From: Sinorhizobium sp. B11
Lineage (GTDB): Bacteria; Pseudomonadota; Alphaproteobacteria; Rhizobiales; Rhizobiaceae
NCBI GenBank assembly: GCA_039725955.1
Contig: CP091035.1
Span: forward strand, 471,552-535,551
Direction of reading: 5' to 3'
Length of the DNA stretch: 64,000 bases
In this document: positions 61,980-64,000 of the stretch, piece after piece
Position numbering within the stretch: position 1 is the stretch's first letter
Layout of the letters: each line of letters starts with the position of its first letter
Translations under genes and position numbers: made by a program
Notes under the pieces: generated by a model
The model's input: only the letters and a program-made list of their open reading frames with translations
The model's database searches: none
What the model was told of the DNA's origin: nothing

Positions 61980-62624
61980 CTAGTCCGTCTTCTGGGGACG
62001 CTCGTCTATTCTTGGATGGAAATAGGACTGCCACCGGATCGGCGCTTCGGAAAACAGCCCAAACGCCTGAACGACCATACCGGTCGGGACATCGATGTTT
62101 CTGGCAATGCCGCTGCCTTTGAGGACCCCACCGCGTTTATCCGGATCAGGCTCTCGAAAAGAGCTGCCGGCGCCGAGCTGGCAATTCTGAATGCGGATCG
62201 GGCCAAGCACCTGTGCGCCATCGCCAAGCCTGGCGCTCCCGGCAATGGAGCCGCCGCCGTTTAACCGGACGTCGTTTCCGATGTGGATCCTGTCATTTGG
62301 CGCATTGGTGACAAAGGTGAAGCCCCCCTCCTGACCGACATCGCTGTTTGCACCGATCGCAATTGAGCCGGCTCCAGCCGCGATCCGCACGCAGCCGTGA
62401 AGTACGGTTGACGCACCGATGCTGACCGCCGCCTCGGGGCCTACCTCCAACGTCACATTGGGCCAGATGAAGATACCGGGCGCCAGGCTGGCGCGGCGGG
62501 AAATCAGGGTTGAAAATGGATCGACGACGGTGACATCCAGATCTGCAAGCCGCAGCGTCTCCTCAATCGTCAGGAAACCTTTCAGGCGCCTGACCTCATC
62601 AATTCTGTCTGGTATCTCACGCAT
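61980..62624 (-). CDS. Left-handed beta-helix (hexapeptide repeat) protein, GlmU-like
   Basis: A 214-residue protein made largely of hexapeptide repeats (LAPGIFIWPNVTLEVGPEAA, then VSIGASTVLHGCVRIAAGAG and later RIHIGNDVRLNGGGSIAGSA). It resembles the acyltransferase half of GlmU without the uridylyltransferase half. Its start overlaps the YvcK/CofD-like stop by 8 bp. It may be an acetyltransferase for a phosphorylated sugar or a binding scaffold; no catalytic residue can be assigned securely. Confidence 0.75.
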   Translation of the reverse strand: MREIPDRIDEVRRLKGFLTIEETLRLADLDVTVVDPFSTLISRRASLAPGIFIWPNVTLEVGPEAAVSIGASTVLHGCVRIAAGAGSIAIGANSDVGQEGGFTFVTNAPNDRIHIGNDVRLNGGGSIAGSARLGDGAQVLGPIRIQNCQLGAGSSFREPDPDKRGGVLKGSGIARNIDVPTGMVVQAFGLFSEAPIRWQSYFHPRIDERPQKTD

Positions 62625-63744
62625 CTGAAGCGCCTCCGGCCGCGATTTTTAGCAGGACTGCGACTGTTGCATCGCCGTCATGCTGGCCGCGGCTCCAGGC
62701 ATCCTCGAATTCGCCTGTGAAGATAGCGGTTCCGGCATCTTCTTGAAGGTTTTCTCTCAGATAAGGAAACTTTCCAACCGTCTTTTCAAAGGGAAAGAGC
62801 ATTCTGTTTGCGAGGACGGAAGCGAATAGATCGGCGTTTCCGCCACCTTTTCGCCCATGCAGATTTGCGGCGGACAAGACGTCTTCGAGCGTCAGCCCCA
62901 TCGTCTCCCGGCATTGCAGGATATTGCCGATGAAAACAACCGGACAGCTGGCATTCTCAATCGCCGGGACGAGGCCATTTACCAGCAAATGCGGCAGGAT
63001 ACTCGTATAAAGGCTGCCTGGACCGAAGGCGATAAGGTCCGCATTGGCAATGGCGTCGAGCACCGCGGGGTTTGCAACCGCCGGACTCCGATCGGCGCGA
63101 GCCAGCTCGACCTCGGCTATTCCAATCCTTGCATCCTCCGGCACCATCGACGTGATAACGTCCTGTGGCATCAGGCTGCGACCGTCTTTCAGCCTTGCGG
63201 ACAGAACCAGATCGTTGTCGGAGGATGAAGGCCATACGTTTCCGCGGATGCCGCAGAGCTTTCTGAACACGAAGATCGCCGTGTTGACGTCCCCGTTATG
63301 CGCAAGGCATGCCCCCGTCAGAATGAAATTGCCGATGCTGCCGTGCCTGAAGTCGAATTTACGGCCGACAGAAGAGGCGAACGTGTTCAGATAGTTCAAG
63401 ATCGCACCACGAAGACCCGGCTCCATCCTCTCCAGCAACGGATGACGGCCTTCTGCATAGAAGAGAAATTCATTGCGGGCTTCCTCACGGCCAAGATTGG
63501 CCGAAAGCCGGGCGTTGCAGATTTTGACCACGTCACCGGCACAGCCCTCACCATGCGCCATGGTCATCAGAGCTTGGCGGATATCTCCGACCGAAAGGAT
63601 GGCAAGCCGTTCACGAATGACTTTCGAGCTGCCGCCGCTGTCCCAGGCCGGCACTACGCGGGTGACGTCGGCCCCACTTTGGCAAAGCGCGACATTGATG
63701 GATCGACACGCGCTTCCGCCCGAGAATAGCACAATTCTTTTCAT
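62617..63744 (-). CDS. YvcK/CofD-like family protein
   Basis: A 375-residue protein with start at 63744. RIVLFSGGSACRSINVALCQ is the N-terminal glycine-rich nucleotide loop, DIRQALMTMA the conserved second motif, and DLIAFGPGSLYTSILPHLLV the hallmark of the YvcK/CofD superfamily (UDP-sugar-binding gluconeogenesis factor or phospholactate transferase). NFILTGACLAHNGDVNTAIF also fits. Alphaproteobacteria lack F420, so a YvcK-like role with a nucleotide-sugar ligand is more likely than CofD activity. Confidence 0.8.
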   Translation of the reverse strand: MKRIVLFSGGSACRSINVALCQSGADVTRVVPAWDSGGSSKVIRERLAILSVGDIRQALMTMAHGEGCAGDVVKICNARLSANLGREEARNEFLFYAEGRHPLLERMEPGLRGAILNYLNTFASSVGRKFDFRHGSIGNFILTGACLAHNGDVNTAIFVFRKLCGIRGNVWPSSSDNDLVLSARLKDGRSLMPQDVITSMVPEDARIGIAEVELARADRSPAVANPAVLDAIANADLIAFGPGSLYTSILPHLLVNGLVPAIENASCPVVFIGNILQCRETMGLTLEDVLSAANLHGRKGGGNADLFASVLANRMLFPFEKTVGKFPYLRENLQEDAGTAIFTGEFEDAWSRGQHDGDATVAVLLKIAAGGASDA

Positions 63745-63819
63745 AGCCGCTCCTGATCTCTGCGCGCCGAGGGACGGCCTGCGAGAATTTCCCTGTGGTC
63801 GCATAGGTGAAGGAGCCTG

Positions 63820-64000
63820 TCACAGGAGTTTGCGTAGTCGCGCAAGTGCAAAAGCAGCAATGGTGGCGGAATCCTGGAGATCGCCATCGAGTATCATCCG
63901 TTGCAGTTCGTCGACTGAAACAGCTTGGATGATCAGATCCTGCTCTTCATGTTCGAGCCTGCTGTCGCCTGCGGTCAGATCCGTCGCAAAATAGACGTGG
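63820..64000 (-). CDS. Nudix hydrolase, C-terminal part
   Basis: The last 59 codons of a leftward gene that continues beyond the window. HVYFATDLTAGDSRLEHEEQ and VSVDELQRMILDGDLQDSAT match the C-terminus of ADP-ribose/nucleotide-sugar pyrophosphatases (NudF type: ..A..L..g....E.EE.ie...vs..E...mi..GeI.D..T). The Nudix box is outside the window. It lies 75 bp before the YvcK-like gene and is probably its operon partner. Confidence 0.8.
   Translation of the reverse strand, partial: HVYFATDLTAGDSRLEHEEQDLIIQAVSVDELQRMILDGDLQDSATIAAFALARLRKLL

Noticed and set aside
62617..63744. CofD (2-phospho-L-lactate transferase) of F420 biosynthesis
   Set aside because: The host is alphaproteobacterial and no other F420 genes are nearby; the YvcK side of the superfamily is a better fit.
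1..64000. CRISPR arrays, tRNA or rRNA genes
   Set aside because: No regularly spaced repeats, cloverleaf with CCA-type acceptor or rRNA signature was seen on either strand.

Overview
The window reads as DNA from a Rhizobium-type alphaproteobacterium, most likely a large plasmid or other accessory replicon. The evidence is a Ti-type TraA/TraG transfer set, DUF982 and DUF2493 proteins, a sRNA of the rhizobial cuckoo (alpha-r14) type, many sugar ABC cassettes and high GC. No rRNA, tRNA, CRISPR array, repABC genes or mating-pair (trb/virB) genes are visible.

Layout. Positions 1-19000 hold a plasmid backbone: a TraA relaxase, an oriT with a Q-type nic core, a TraD-like protein and a TraG coupling protein, then a WGR protein, a four-hairpin anti-Shine-Dalgarno sRNA (6745-6925, minus), a LysE exporter, an ECF sigma/anti-sigma pair, an ATP-dependent DNA ligase, and a leftward block of DUF2493, Toprim, DUF932 and ParB-like proteins. 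Positions 19000-27300 are a scrapyard island: four toxin-antitoxin modules (VapBC, FitAB-like, TacAT-like, Phd/PIN) with their palindromic operators, an MgtC protein, several gene remnants, and an IS3-family element reduced to 244 bp between perfect 26-bp inverted ends.

Positions 27300-37400 are a divergent sugar-catabolic island: a D-tagatose-3-epimerase-like isomerase, an RbsABC-type importer, an FGGY kinase and a DeoR regulator on the minus strand, and a class II aldolase, a second FGGY kinase and a HAD phosphatase on the plus strand. After a 1.3-kb gap, 38700-44300 carries a second sugar importer with an MBL-fold hydrolase and a divergent LacI regulator. At 45000-46600 a carboxymuconolactone decarboxylase faces an ECF41 sigma gene that carries a frameshift; both have textbook ECF41 promoters (TGTCAC-N17-CGTC).

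Positions 46900-64000 form the most interesting block. A transporter of the ferric/sugar-phosphate (FbpABC/AfuABC) type, with three tandem paralogous binding proteins, sits between two copies of an inositol-monophosphatase plus dual-specificity-phosphatase gene pair. It is joined by a Na/Pi-cotransporter-PhoU protein, a metallophosphoesterase, LacI and RpiR-type regulators, a hexapeptide-repeat protein, a YvcK/CofD-like protein and a Nudix hydrolase. The simplest reading is uptake and step-wise dephosphorylation of an organophosphate, possibly an inositol phosphate or sugar phosphate, with phosphate balance handled by the Na/Pi protein. That function is inferred from gene content, not shown by the sequence.
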